From Hylemonella sp. UBA6679 (GTDB lineage Bacteria > Pseudomonadota > Gammaproteobacteria > Burkholderiales > Burkholderiaceae_C), in assembly GCA_002454975.1 (NCBI GenBank), contig DKJZ01000056.1:1-14722 (forward strand): DNA of 14,722 bases, in the 5' to 3' direction. Numbering within the stretch: position 1 is the first letter of the stretch; the number at the start of each line of letters is the position of its first letter. The notes beneath the pieces were generated by a model, which saw only the letters and a program-made list of their open reading frames with translations, was not told the DNA's origin and made no database searches. Positions 5,964 to 13,213 of the stretch are shown piece by piece. Both the position numbers and the translations under genes were made by a program.

Positions 5964-6947
5964 ATGATCAAACCCAAAATTCTTGTTGCCCGTGCTGTGT
6001 TTCCTCAAACGCTGGAGCGCTTGTCGCAGCACTTTGATGTCGAGTCCAACCAAGCCGACGAGACCTGGTCCAAAGCCGAGCTGGCCCGCCGTCTGGCTGA
6101 CAAAGTGGGCGCCTTCACCACCGGCAGCGACCGCATCGACGCGGAGGTGCTGGCCGGCGCGCCTCACCTGAAAATTTGCGCCAACATGGCAGTGGGTTAC
6201 AACAATTTCGACATCCCCGCCATGACTGCGCGCGGCGTGATGGCCACCAACACCCCCGATGTGCTCACCGAGACCACCGCCGACTTTGGCTTTGCCCTGG
6301 TGATGGCCACAGCCCGCCGCATCGCTGAAAGCGAGCACTATTTGCGCGCTGGCCACTGGACAAAATGGAGCTACGACATGTTTGCTGGCTCCGACATCCA
6401 CGGCGCCACCTTGGGCATTCTGGGCATGGGCCGCATCGGCCAAGGCATTGCCAAGCGCGGCGCGCATGGCTTTGGCATGAACGTCATTTATCACAACCGC
6501 TCACGCCTCTCGGCCGAACTCGAGACCGATTGCAAGGCCCGCTACGTGAGCAAAGAAGAGCTGCTCAAAACCGCCGACCACCTGGTGCTGGTGCTGCCGT
6601 ACTCGGCCGCGTCGCACCACGCCATTGGCGCGGCAGAGCTGGCGCAAATGAAGCCCACCGCCACGCTGGTCAACATCGCGCGCGGCGGCATTGTGGATGA
6701 CGCGGCCTTGGCCGTGGCCCTGAAAAACAAACAAATTGCCGCAGCCGGCCTGGACGTGTTTGAAGGCGAGCCCTCGGTGCACCCCGATTTGCTCACCGTG
6801 CCTAACGTGGTGCTCACCCCGCACATTGCGAGCTCGAGCGTGCCCACACGCCTGGCCATGGCCAACCTGGCGGCCGACAACCTGATTTCCTACCTCACGC
6901 AAAACAAGGCCCTGACCCCTTTGAATGCTGATGGTTTAGCTGCGTAA
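5964..6947 (+). CDS. D-isomer-specific 2-hydroxyacid dehydrogenase (GhrB-like glyoxylate/hydroxypyruvate reductase)
   Basis: A 327-residue NAD(P)H-dependent reductase of the D-2-hydroxyacid dehydrogenase family, closest in style to glyoxylate/hydroxypyruvate reductase B and D-glycerate dehydrogenase. The N-terminal catalytic domain contains MAVGYNNFD and NTPDVLTETTADF. The Rossmann nucleotide-binding motif GMGRIG is at 154-159. The catalytic residues are in place: Arg240 in NIARGG, Glu269 in FEGEP and His287 in TPHIAS. The HNRS segment after the second beta strand (177-180) suggests preference for NADPH. The role would be removal of glyoxylate or hydroxypyruvate. No good Shine-Dalgarno sequence precedes the ATG; three AT-rich 13-mers lie directly upstream. 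The rmuC gene follows after eight bases, so the two are probably in one transcript. Confidence 0.9.
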   Translation: MIKPKILVARAVFPQTLERLSQHFDVESNQADETWSKAELARRLADKVGAFTTGSDRIDAEVLAGAPHLKICANMAVGYNNFDIPAMTARGVMATNTPDVLTETTADFGFALVMATARRIAESEHYLRAGHWTKWSYDMFAGSDIHGATLGILGMGRIGQGIAKRGAHGFGMNVIYHNRSRLSAELETDCKARYVSKEELLKTADHLVLVLPYSAASHHAIGAAELAQMKPTATLVNIARGGIVDDAALAVALKNKQIAAAGLDVFEGEPSVHPDLLTVPNVVLTPHIASSSVPTRLAMANLAADNLISYLTQNKALTPLNADGLAA

Positions 6948-6955
6948 TTCATAGC

Positions 6956-8530
6956 ATGACCGAGGCCCCGTGGGTGTTGACTGTCTCTGGCTGGGTGCTG
7001 GCTTGGCTTCTGGCGCTTGTGCTCGTGCTTGTGGTGGCTTTGCTTGCGCTGGTCTGGCGCATGGGCCAGCGCGCCCGCTCAGATGTTGAGCGCTCCGAGC
7101 TGCAGGCCGAGCAAACGCACACCGCACTGAGCACCCAGCTCGCTCAGGTGGCAGCACAGCTGGGCACGCAAAGCCAGCAGTCGCAGCAGGTGGCCACGCA
7201 GCAAGCCGTCTTGCAAGCTGAGGTGCTGCGTAGCGCCGAGCGGCTCGACCAACTCGCTTTGCAACTGCGGGCTGAGTTGGGCGAGAGCGCACGCACGGGC
7301 CGGCTCGAGCTCACCCAAAACCTGGCGAGTTTCCAGCTTGGTTTGGTGCAGCAAAGTGCCGAGGCCACGCGCACGCAAAACACGCAAATTGACGCCTTTG
7401 GTCAGCAACTCACGCTGCTGCAAAAAACCCTCTCCGACACCCTGGCGCGCCAGCTCACCGACCTGAGCGAAAGCAACGCACGCCGTTTGCAAGAGGTGCG
7501 CCAAACGCTGGAGGCGCAACTCGCGCAGCTGCAAAGTACCAATGCGGCCAAGCTCGATGAAATGCGCGCCACCGTGGACGAAAAGCTGCAGTCCACCCTG
7601 CAGGCGCGCTTGGGCGAGAGCTTCAAGCAAGTGGCCGACCGGCTCGAGCAAGTCCACAAAGGCCTGGGCGAAATGCAAACCCTGGCAGCCGGCGTGGGCG
7701 ACTTGAAACACCTGCTCACCAACGTTAAAACCCGCGGCATGTTTGGCGAGGCGCAGCTCGCTGGCTTGCTCGAACAGGTGTTTGTGCCCGACCAGTACGC
7801 CACCCAAATCGCCACCCGCCCGGGCAGCAAGCATGTGGTGGACTTTGCCGTGCGCCTGCCAGGCAGGTCAGACAACGGCGAGCCGCTGTGGTTGCCCATC
7901 GACGCGAAGTTTCCCAACGAAGATTACGAGCGCTTGCTCGACGCCCAAAGCCGTGCCGACGCGCCCGCAGCCGACGCCGCAGCCAAAGCGCTGGAGGCGC
8001 GCATCCGCTTGGAGGCCAAGTCGATTTCTGAAAAATACGTGGCGCCCCCGCACACCACCGACTTTGCGATTTTGTTTTTGCCCACCGAAGGGCTGTACGC
8101 CGAGGTGCTGCGCCGCCCCGGTTTGATGGAGTCGCTGCAGCGCGACCACCGCATCACCCTGGCCGGCCCCACCACTTTGCTGGCCATGCTGAGTTCATTG
8201 CAAATGGGCTTTCGCACCCTGGCTTTGGAGAAGCGCTCCAGCGAGGTGTGGCAGGTGCTGGGCGCGGTCAAAACCGAGTTTGGCAAGTTTGGCGATGTGC
8301 TGGCCAAGGTCAAAGCACAAACCCAAACCGTGCTCAACACCCTGGACAACGCCCAGACCCGCAGCCGCGCCATGGACCGGGCCTTGCGCCAGGTGCAGGC
8401 TCTGCCAGATGCGCAGTCGCAAGCCTTGCTGCCCACCGATAGCGCCGACGCTGAAGCCCCAGGGGTGGCCGCGCTCCCCGGCAGCAGTGCTGCTGCCAAG
8501 CCTGGTCCTGATACAGGCCGCCTGATGTGA
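6956..8530 (+). CDS. rmuC: DNA recombination protein RmuC
   Basis: A 524-residue RmuC protein, a predicted nuclease-fold protein that limits inversion-type recombination at short inverted repeats. An N-terminal membrane anchor (about residues 7-35, very Leu/Val-rich) is followed by a long Gln/Ala/Leu-rich coiled coil (about 50-230). The conserved C-terminal core then shows MFGEAQLAGLLEQVF, PGSKHVVDFAVRLPG, LWLPIDAKFPNEDY with the D-x-K catalytic-type pair (Asp316, Lys318), and TDFAILFLPTEGLYAEVLRR. The AGPTTLLAMLSSLQMGFRTL motif closes the core. An Ala/Pro-rich tail ends the protein. The length fits the family. It begins eight bases after the dehydrogenase gene, and its TGA overlaps the GTG of the MFS gene, suggesting a three-gene operon. 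Confidence 0.93.
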   Translation: MTEAPWVLTVSGWVLAWLLALVLVLVVALLALVWRMGQRARSDVERSELQAEQTHTALSTQLAQVAAQLGTQSQQSQQVATQQAVLQAEVLRSAERLDQLALQLRAELGESARTGRLELTQNLASFQLGLVQQSAEATRTQNTQIDAFGQQLTLLQKTLSDTLARQLTDLSESNARRLQEVRQTLEAQLAQLQSTNAAKLDEMRATVDEKLQSTLQARLGESFKQVADRLEQVHKGLGEMQTLAAGVGDLKHLLTNVKTRGMFGEAQLAGLLEQVFVPDQYATQIATRPGSKHVVDFAVRLPGRSDNGEPLWLPIDAKFPNEDYERLLDAQSRADAPAADAAAKALEARIRLEAKSISEKYVAPPHTTDFAILFLPTEGLYAEVLRRPGLMESLQRDHRITLAGPTTLLAMLSSLQMGFRTLALEKRSSEVWQVLGAVKTEFGKFGDVLAKVKAQTQTVLNTLDNAQTRSRAMDRALRQVQALPDAQSQALLPTDSADAEAPGVAALPGSSAAAKPGPDTGRLM

Positions 8531-9744
8531 GCCAACATCGCGCAAGCGAGACGCGCCGCATGCTCATGCGGCTCATTGCCGGCCAGGTTTGTTTGCACGC
8601 GGGCATGGCGGGCATGCGCATGGCCGCACCTTTGCTCGCGCTCAAGCAAGGCTACAGCGCCATGTCGGTGGGGGTGCTGCTCGCGCTCTTTGCCATTACC
8701 CAGGTTTTTTGGGCCTTGCCCGCCGGGCGCTACACCGACCGCGTGGGCCTCAAGCGCCCCGTGGCCTGGGCGGTACTGGCTGCGGTGCTGGGCACCAGCG
8801 TGGCGCTGGTGTTCGCGGAGTTTTGGGCGCTGTGCGTGGCGGCCTTGTGCACGGGTGGAGCCACGGGTTGCGCCTCGATTGCCTTGCAGCGCCATGCCGG
8901 ACGCGCCGCGCAAGACGCCACCGAACTCAAGGTGGTGTTCAGCTGGCTGGCCATCGGCCCGGCGTTTTCTAATTTTCTGGGGCCTTTTTTGGCGGGCTTG
9001 CTCATCGACCACGCCGGGGTGTGGCTGGGCGGCGTCAAGGGCGATGTGAACGGGTTTCGGGTGGCGTTTGCGCTCATGGCGCTGCTGCCCTTGTGCGGCT
9101 GGTGGTGGGTGCGACCCACCCGCGAGCTGCCCATGCACGAGGCCGAGCCGGGCAAACGCCGGGTGTGGGATTTGCTGCGCGACCCCATGCTGCGCCGCTT
9201 GTTGCTGGTGAACTGGTTTTTGTCTTCGTGCTGGGACGTGCACACGTTTGTGGTGCCCGTCATTGGCCACGAGCGAGGCTTTGATGCCTCCACCATCGGC
9301 ACCTTGCTGGGGGTGTTTGCCATGGCCGCTGCGCTGGTGCGCATGGCTTTGCCGCTGGTGGCGGCGCGCCTGCGTGAGCATGTGGTCATCAGCGTGGCCA
9401 TGCTGCTCACCGCCAGTGTGTTTGCGGTGTACCCGCTCATGCCCAGCGCGTGGTTGATGGGGGTGTGCTCGGTGTTGCTCGGCCTGGTGCTGGGCTCGGT
9501 GCAGCCCATGATCATGAGCACCTTGCACCAGATCACCCCAGCGCACCGCCACGGCGAGGCGCTGGCCCTGCGGCTGATGTCGCTCAACGGCTCCAGCGTG
9601 GTCATGCCCATGCTGTTTGGTACCTTGGGCGCGGCTGTGGGGGTGTCGGTGGTGTTTTGGGCTGTGGGGCTGGTGGTGGGTGGCGGTGCGCACCTGGGCT
9701 GGCAGCTCAGGCCGGCTTGTAAATCTGACGCAAACCCTGGGTGA
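8527..9744 (+). CDS. MFS transporter
   Basis: A 405-residue major facilitator superfamily protein with about twelve hydrophobic segments in two halves, so an inner-membrane secondary transporter. The loop between helices 2 and 3 has the MFS signature-like LPAGRYTDRVGLKRP (about residues 65-79). A central cytoplasmic loop near RPTRELPMHEAEPGKRR separates the halves. The start is a GTG overlapping the rmuC stop as GTGA; an in-frame ATG 12 codons in is an alternative, but overlap favours the GTG. Substrate unknown; the sequence resembles drug or metabolite efflux carriers only in general terms. Its 3' end overlaps the convergent PRPP-synthetase-like gene by 38 bases, and no terminator is visible between them. 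Confidence 0.88.
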   Translation: MSQHRASETRRMLMRLIAGQVCLHAGMAGMRMAAPLLALKQGYSAMSVGVLLALFAITQVFWALPAGRYTDRVGLKRPVAWAVLAAVLGTSVALVFAEFWALCVAALCTGGATGCASIALQRHAGRAAQDATELKVVFSWLAIGPAFSNFLGPFLAGLLIDHAGVWLGGVKGDVNGFRVAFALMALLPLCGWWWVRPTRELPMHEAEPGKRRVWDLLRDPMLRRLLLVNWFLSSCWDVHTFVVPVIGHERGFDASTIGTLLGVFAMAAALVRMALPLVAARLREHVVISVAMLLTASVFAVYPLMPSAWLMGVCSVLLGLVLGSVQPMIMSTLHQITPAHRHGEALALRLMSLNGSSVVMPMLFGTLGAAVGVSVVFWAVGLVVGGGAHLGWQLRPACKSDANPG

Positions 9745-10639
9745 GCAAGGGCGCCAAGCTCAGCACATTGCTCTCGTGCACGATGCTGTTGCTGCTCCAC
9801 ACCGCCTCCACCCCAGCGTCTTTGAGCAAGGCCATGGCTTGCCCCGCCATCAACGCGTGGGTCACGGCCACACACACTTTGCTGGCCCCAGCGGCTTTAA
9901 CCAAACGCGCGGCCTGGGCCAAGGTGTTGCCCGTGCTGCACATGTCGTCCATCAGCACCACCTCGCGCCCCTGAAAATCAAGCTCGGGCAGGGTGATTTG
10001 CACATGGTGATCGCCGCGGCGCAGCTTGGTGCAGACCTCAAAGTCAAAGTGGTGCTTGGCCGCAGCGCGGCTCACCCACTGCCACGACTCTTCATCGGGC
10101 CCCAGCAACAAAGGCTGCTTGAGCTGCGCGGCCACCCAGTCGGCCAACAGCGTGGCCGCGCTGAGCACCTGCACCTGGCGCACCGGCACGGCGTCTTGCA
10201 GGCGCGTGACGCGGTGCAGGTGCGGGTCCACCGTGATGAGCGCGTCAAACATCTCGGCTAAAAAATGCCCGATCACTTGCTGGCTCACCACCTCGCCGGG
10301 CGTGAAGGCCATGTCTTGGCGCATGTAGGCCAGGTAAGGCGCCACCAGTGTGAGGTGTTTGGCGCCCAGCGCGCGGGCGGTGCGCGCGGCCAGCATGAGC
10401 GCAATGAGCTTGTCGTTGGGCTGGTGCAGCGAGCAGTAAATCACCACCTCGGCAGGCAAATTGGGCGGCAACTTGAGCCCGATTTCGCCGTCGGGGTACT
10501 GGTGCTGCCCAATGGCTGCCGACCACAGCCCCGCTGCGCGCCCAAAGGCCTGCGCCGGGGTGTTGCCCACCGTGCCCGGCTCGGTGCTTTGCAGCGGCGG
10601 GTGTGGGGGTTTGGAGTTGTTTTCAAAATGCAGCAGCAT
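9707..10639 (-). CDS. Ribose-phosphate pyrophosphokinase (PRPP synthetase) homologue
   Basis: A 310-residue member of the PRPP synthetase family (ribose 5-phosphate + ATP to PRPP + AMP), clearly divergent from the housekeeping Prs. Landmarks retained are: YPDGE (48-52), AYMRQDMAFTPGEVVS (104-119, adenine/ATP side), TVDPHLHR (136-143), a flexible-loop region TKLRRGDHHVQI with basic residues (204-215), and the PRPP-binding loop DDMCSTGNT (231-239). The TPGE-containing segment and the short flexible loop look more like archaeal class III synthetases than like bacterial class I. The catalytic set seems intact. The ATG at 10639 has AAGGA five bases upstream and starts 12 bases after the phosphorylase stop, so the pair is one operon. 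Together they could interconvert nucleoside monophosphates, ribose phosphates and PRPP. It is unlikely to be the only Prs of the cell. Confidence 0.85.
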   Translation of the reverse strand: MLLHFENNSKPPHPPLQSTEPGTVGNTPAQAFGRAAGLWSAAIGQHQYPDGEIGLKLPPNLPAEVVIYCSLHQPNDKLIALMLAARTARALGAKHLTLVAPYLAYMRQDMAFTPGEVVSQQVIGHFLAEMFDALITVDPHLHRVTRLQDAVPVRQVQVLSAATLLADWVAAQLKQPLLLGPDEESWQWVSRAAAKHHFDFEVCTKLRRGDHHVQITLPELDFQGREVVLMDDMCSTGNTLAQAARLVKAAGASKVCVAVTHALMAGQAMALLKDAGVEAVWSSNSIVHESNVLSLAPLLTQGLRQIYKPA

Positions 10640-10651
10640 CGCGGTCCTTGT

Positions 10652-12406
10652 TCAAAATTCCACAAACACATGGGGCATGTCCACGGCCTGCCCCAGGGTG
10701 TAGGCGTCAGACTTGGCCACCGCAGCGCGGGCAAAAGCCAAGTCGGAGGCAAACCCGGCGTGTACCCGGTAGAGCAGCTCGCCAGCTTGCACCTCGCGCC
10801 CGAGCTTGCAGCGCAAATCCACCCCGGCGTGGGGCACTTTGGGCGCGCCGGCCAAGCGGGCAATGCGCGCGATTTGCAGGTTGTCGATGCCAGTGACCAT
10901 GCCTGCGCGGCTCGATAGCACCTCAAAGCTCAAAGGGGCCAGCGCGGGGCGATGGTGGTTAAAGCTGTGCGAGCCCTGCGCCACGATGAGGTCGTTCATC
11001 TTGGCCAGCGCGCGGCCCGAGTCGAGGATGTCGCGGGCCATGGCAAAGCCGTCGCCGCCGCGCACATCGGGGTCAAATTCCAGCATGCGCCCGGCCAGAC
11101 GCAGGGCTTTTTGGCGCAGGTCCATGGGGGCGTCGGGGTCGTTTTCCAGCACTTGCATCACGTCGCGCGCTTCGAGCACCGGGCCGATGCCCAGGCCCAC
11201 AGGCTGGCGCCCATCGGTGATCACCACGTCGATGGCCAAGTTCATGCGCCCAGCCACGTACTCAAACAGGCGCCGCAGCCGCTGCGCCTCGGGCATGGAG
11301 CGCACCTTGGCGCTGGGCCCGATGGGAATGTCGAGCACCAGGTGGGTCGAGCCAGCCGCTACTTTTTTCGACAAAATGGAGGCCACCATTTGCCCTGGTG
11401 CGTCCAGCGACAAAGGGCGCTCCACCGAAATCAGCACATCATCAGCGGGCGACAAATCGGCGGTGCCACCCCAGGCCAGGCAAGCGCGGTGGTTGCGCAC
11501 AATGGCGTGCAGCTCGTCGATGGGCAGCTCGACCTTGGCGAGGATTTCCATGGTGTCGGCCGTGCCCGCTGGCGAGGTGATGGCGCGCGAAGATGTCTTG
11601 GGGCACAGCATGCCGTGCGCGGCCACGATGGGCACCACCAGCATGGAGGTGCGGTTGCCTGGGATGCCGCCGATGCAATGCTTGTCCACCACCATGGACT
11701 CGTGCCAATCCAGCCGGCGCCCGGCCTCTACCATGGCCTGGGTGAGAAAGTAAACCTCCTCGCGGTCGAGCTCATCGCGGTTGGTGGTGACCAAAAACGC
11801 GCTGAGCTCAATTTTTGAGAAATGGTGCTGAGCAATGTCGCGCACCAAGGCGCGCATGTCGGCCAGGTTCAGGCGCTCGCCTTGCAGTTTGCGGTGTAAG
11901 GCGCCCATGGAGGCCGGCGGCTCGGCCTGGCTGATGGTCACGCTGATGTGTTGGGCAGAGTGGCCTGCCCAGTCTTGCGTGGTGTCAGTGGTCGAGTCAG
12001 CGCTGGTGTCGGTGGCCATGCTGGTGCTGGTTGTTATTGTGGCGCTTGTGGTGCTGGCAAGGCTGGCAAGGCTGGTAGGGCTGGCAGGGCCGAAGTGCGG
12101 CTTGAGCCCGCGCAGTTGGCGGTAAGCCGATTTGGACAGGCCGAGTTCGCCGCAATCGACGATGCGCGCGTCGTCCACCACATTGAGGGTGGCCAAGATG
12201 CTGTGTCCGTTGAGCTGTACCTCGACTTTGGACAAGGCCTTGAAGCCCTCGGCCCGGTACACCTCGCAATCGCGGTGCAGGTAGGCCACGTTCTCGTGGT
12301 AAGTGTCGATGCCCACCGGGCGCAGGCGCAGCCGGCTCTCTTTGGGCAGAGTTTGGACCTGTGAGGGAGCTGTGACTGTAGGTGGGTCGGGCAAGGGCGC
12401 AGGCAT
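10652..12406 (-). CDS. Thymidine phosphorylase family protein, type 2 (AMP-phosphorylase-like)
   Basis: A 584-residue phosphorylase of the type-2 branch that includes archaeal AMP phosphorylase (NMP + phosphate to ribose 1,5-bisphosphate + base) and bacterial 'putative thymidine phosphorylases'. Domains in order are: an N-terminal barrel-like domain (~25-103), a Ser/Thr/Ala-rich linker (~106-147), a helical domain opening with MGALHRKLQGERL, and the catalytic core. The core shows DKHCIGGIPGNRTS (241-254) and TSSRAITSPAGTADTMEIL (271-289), wording distinctive of this branch and unlike classical DeoA. The protein is about 80 residues longer than the archaeal enzymes, partly because of the linker, which contains four 9-base DNA repeats. 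It lies 78 bases after efp, beyond a strong terminator, and forms an operon with the PRPP-synthetase homologue. True substrate (nucleoside or nucleotide) is not proven. Confidence 0.88.
   Translation of the reverse strand: MPAPLPDPPTVTAPSQVQTLPKESRLRLRPVGIDTYHENVAYLHRDCEVYRAEGFKALSKVEVQLNGHSILATLNVVDDARIVDCGELGLSKSAYRQLRGLKPHFGPASPTSLASLASTTSATITTSTSMATDTSADSTTDTTQDWAGHSAQHISVTISQAEPPASMGALHRKLQGERLNLADMRALVRDIAQHHFSKIELSAFLVTTNRDELDREEVYFLTQAMVEAGRRLDWHESMVVDKHCIGGIPGNRTSMLVVPIVAAHGMLCPKTSSRAITSPAGTADTMEILAKVELPIDELHAIVRNHRACLAWGGTADLSPADDVLISVERPLSLDAPGQMVASILSKKVAAGSTHLVLDIPIGPSAKVRSMPEAQRLRRLFEYVAGRMNLAIDVVITDGRQPVGLGIGPVLEARDVMQVLENDPDAPMDLRQKALRLAGRMLEFDPDVRGGDGFAMARDILDSGRALAKMNDLIVAQGSHSFNHHRPALAPLSFEVLSSRAGMVTGIDNLQIARIARLAGAPKVPHAGVDLRCKLGREVQAGELLYRVHAGFASDLAFARAAVAKSDAYTLGQAVDMPHVFVEF
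12053..12088. repeat. Four tandem 9-base repeats inside the phosphorylase linker
   Basis: GCTGGCAAG (twice), GCTGGTAGG and GCTGGCAGG lie head to tail. The unit is a multiple of three, so copy-number change keeps the reading frame. On the coding (minus) strand they encode part of the Ser/Ala/Leu/Thr linker at about residues 107-118. Confidence 0.85.
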
Positions 12407-12430
12407 GGGCCAGCATACCCCCTTGCCATG

Positions 12431-12467
12431 AAAAAAGCGCCACCTGCACAGGGCAGGTGGCGCTTTT
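12431..12467 (-). terminator. Rho-independent terminator of efp
   Basis: A perfect 15-bp stem (12433-12447 with 12453-12467) and a 5-base loop are followed on the minus strand by T-residues opposite the A-run at 12431-12436. It lies directly after the efp stop codon. Because T-residues also end the other arm, it could act on rightward transcripts too. Confidence 0.9.
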
Positions 12468-12484
12468 AGTTGACCGGAGTCAAA

Positions 12485-13039
12485 TCAGACGCGCTTGCGG
12501 TACTCGCCAGTGCGGGTGTCGATTTCAACTTTGTCGCCCTGGGCCACGAAAATTGGGACACCAATTTCAAAGCCAGTGGCAATCTTGGCGGGCTTGAGCA
12601 CCTTGCCCGAGGTGTCGCCTTTGACGGCGGGCTCGGTCCAGGTGATTTCACGCACCACGCTGGTGGGCAGCTCGACCGAGATGGCCTTGCCGTCGTAGAA
12701 CACCACTTCAACAGCCATGCCGTCTTCGAGGTAGTTCAGGGAGTCGCCCATGTTTTCAGCTTCCACTTCGTACTGGTTGTACTCGTTGTCCATGCACACG
12801 TACATGGGGTCAGCAAAGTAAGAGTAGGTGCACTCTTTCTTGTCCAGAATGATCTGGTCCATCTTGTCGTCGGCTTTGAACACCACCTCGGTGCCAAAGT
12901 TGGCGATCAAGCTCTTGAGCTTCATGCGCACGGTGGCGGAATTGCGGCCACCACGGCTGTATTCGGTTTTCAGAACGACCATGGGGTCTTTGCCGTGCAT
13001 GATCACGTTGCCGGCGCGGATTTCCTGAGCGATTTTCAT
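12485..13039 (-). CDS. efp: Elongation factor P (Arg32 type)
   Basis: A 184-residue EF-P, which binds ribosomes stalled at polyproline stretches and promotes peptide-bond formation. The three-domain tRNA-shaped protein is complete. The domain-I loop reads EYSRGGRNSATV, with arginine at position 32 where E. coli has the lysylated Lys34. This is the hallmark of EF-Ps that are rhamnosylated by EarP. The C-terminal domain ends with the family motif DKVEIDTRTGEYRKRV. The gene encoding EarP lies just upstream on the same strand. The 174-base gap between them holds a possible -10 element (TAAAAT at 13127-13122), and a strong terminator follows efp, so efp can be transcribed alone. Confidence 0.96.
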   Translation of the reverse strand: MKIAQEIRAGNVIMHGKDPMVVLKTEYSRGGRNSATVRMKLKSLIANFGTEVVFKADDKMDQIILDKKECTYSYFADPMYVCMDNEYNQYEVEAENMGDSLNYLEDGMAVEVVFYDGKAISVELPTSVVREITWTEPAVKGDTSGKVLKPAKIATGFEIGVPIFVAQGDKVEIDTRTGEYRKRV

Positions 13040-13213
13040 AAGGTTTCCAGTGGTTGACCGCTCGGTGCACGCAGGGCATGGCGGTAATGGGGCGCAAAAC
13101 GGGTGTCTTGCAAAACCCTAGATTTTAAACTGCTTTTGCCACCCTCACAGGCCAGGGCTTGCGATGTTGTTGGGGCGTTGGAACCTGGGGCTTGGGCGCT
13201 GGGCCATGCTTGC
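13040..13213 (-). other. Intergenic region between earP and efp, probable efp leader and promoter region
   Basis: A 174-base gap. On the minus strand it has a TAAAAT hexamer (13127-13122) that could be a -10, with no good -35 at the proper distance, and GGA six bases before the efp ATG. I see no small gene or stable RNA here. Confidence 0.4.

Noticed and set aside
7924..9693. A 589-codon open frame on the minus strand opposite rmuC and the MFS gene
   Set aside because: Its translation is His/Gln/Ala/Arg-rich low complexity, it spans two clearly real genes in antisense, and it has no recognisable motif. Long antisense frames are usual in GC-rich DNA.
8730..9875. A 381-codon minus-strand open frame across the MFS gene and the 3' end of the PRPP-synthetase gene
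   Set aside because: Composition is Ser/Thr/Ala/Pro-rich without domain features, and it overlaps two well-supported genes.
10806..11818. Plus-strand open frames of about 290-315 codons opposite the phosphorylase gene
   Set aside because: They are shadows of a strongly conserved enzyme gene; no ribosome binding site or motif supports them.
12034..12449. Minus-strand frames starting upstream of the phosphorylase start (about 130-150 codons)
   Set aside because: They are out of frame with the conserved N-terminal domain and encode repeat-rich, unrecognisable protein.
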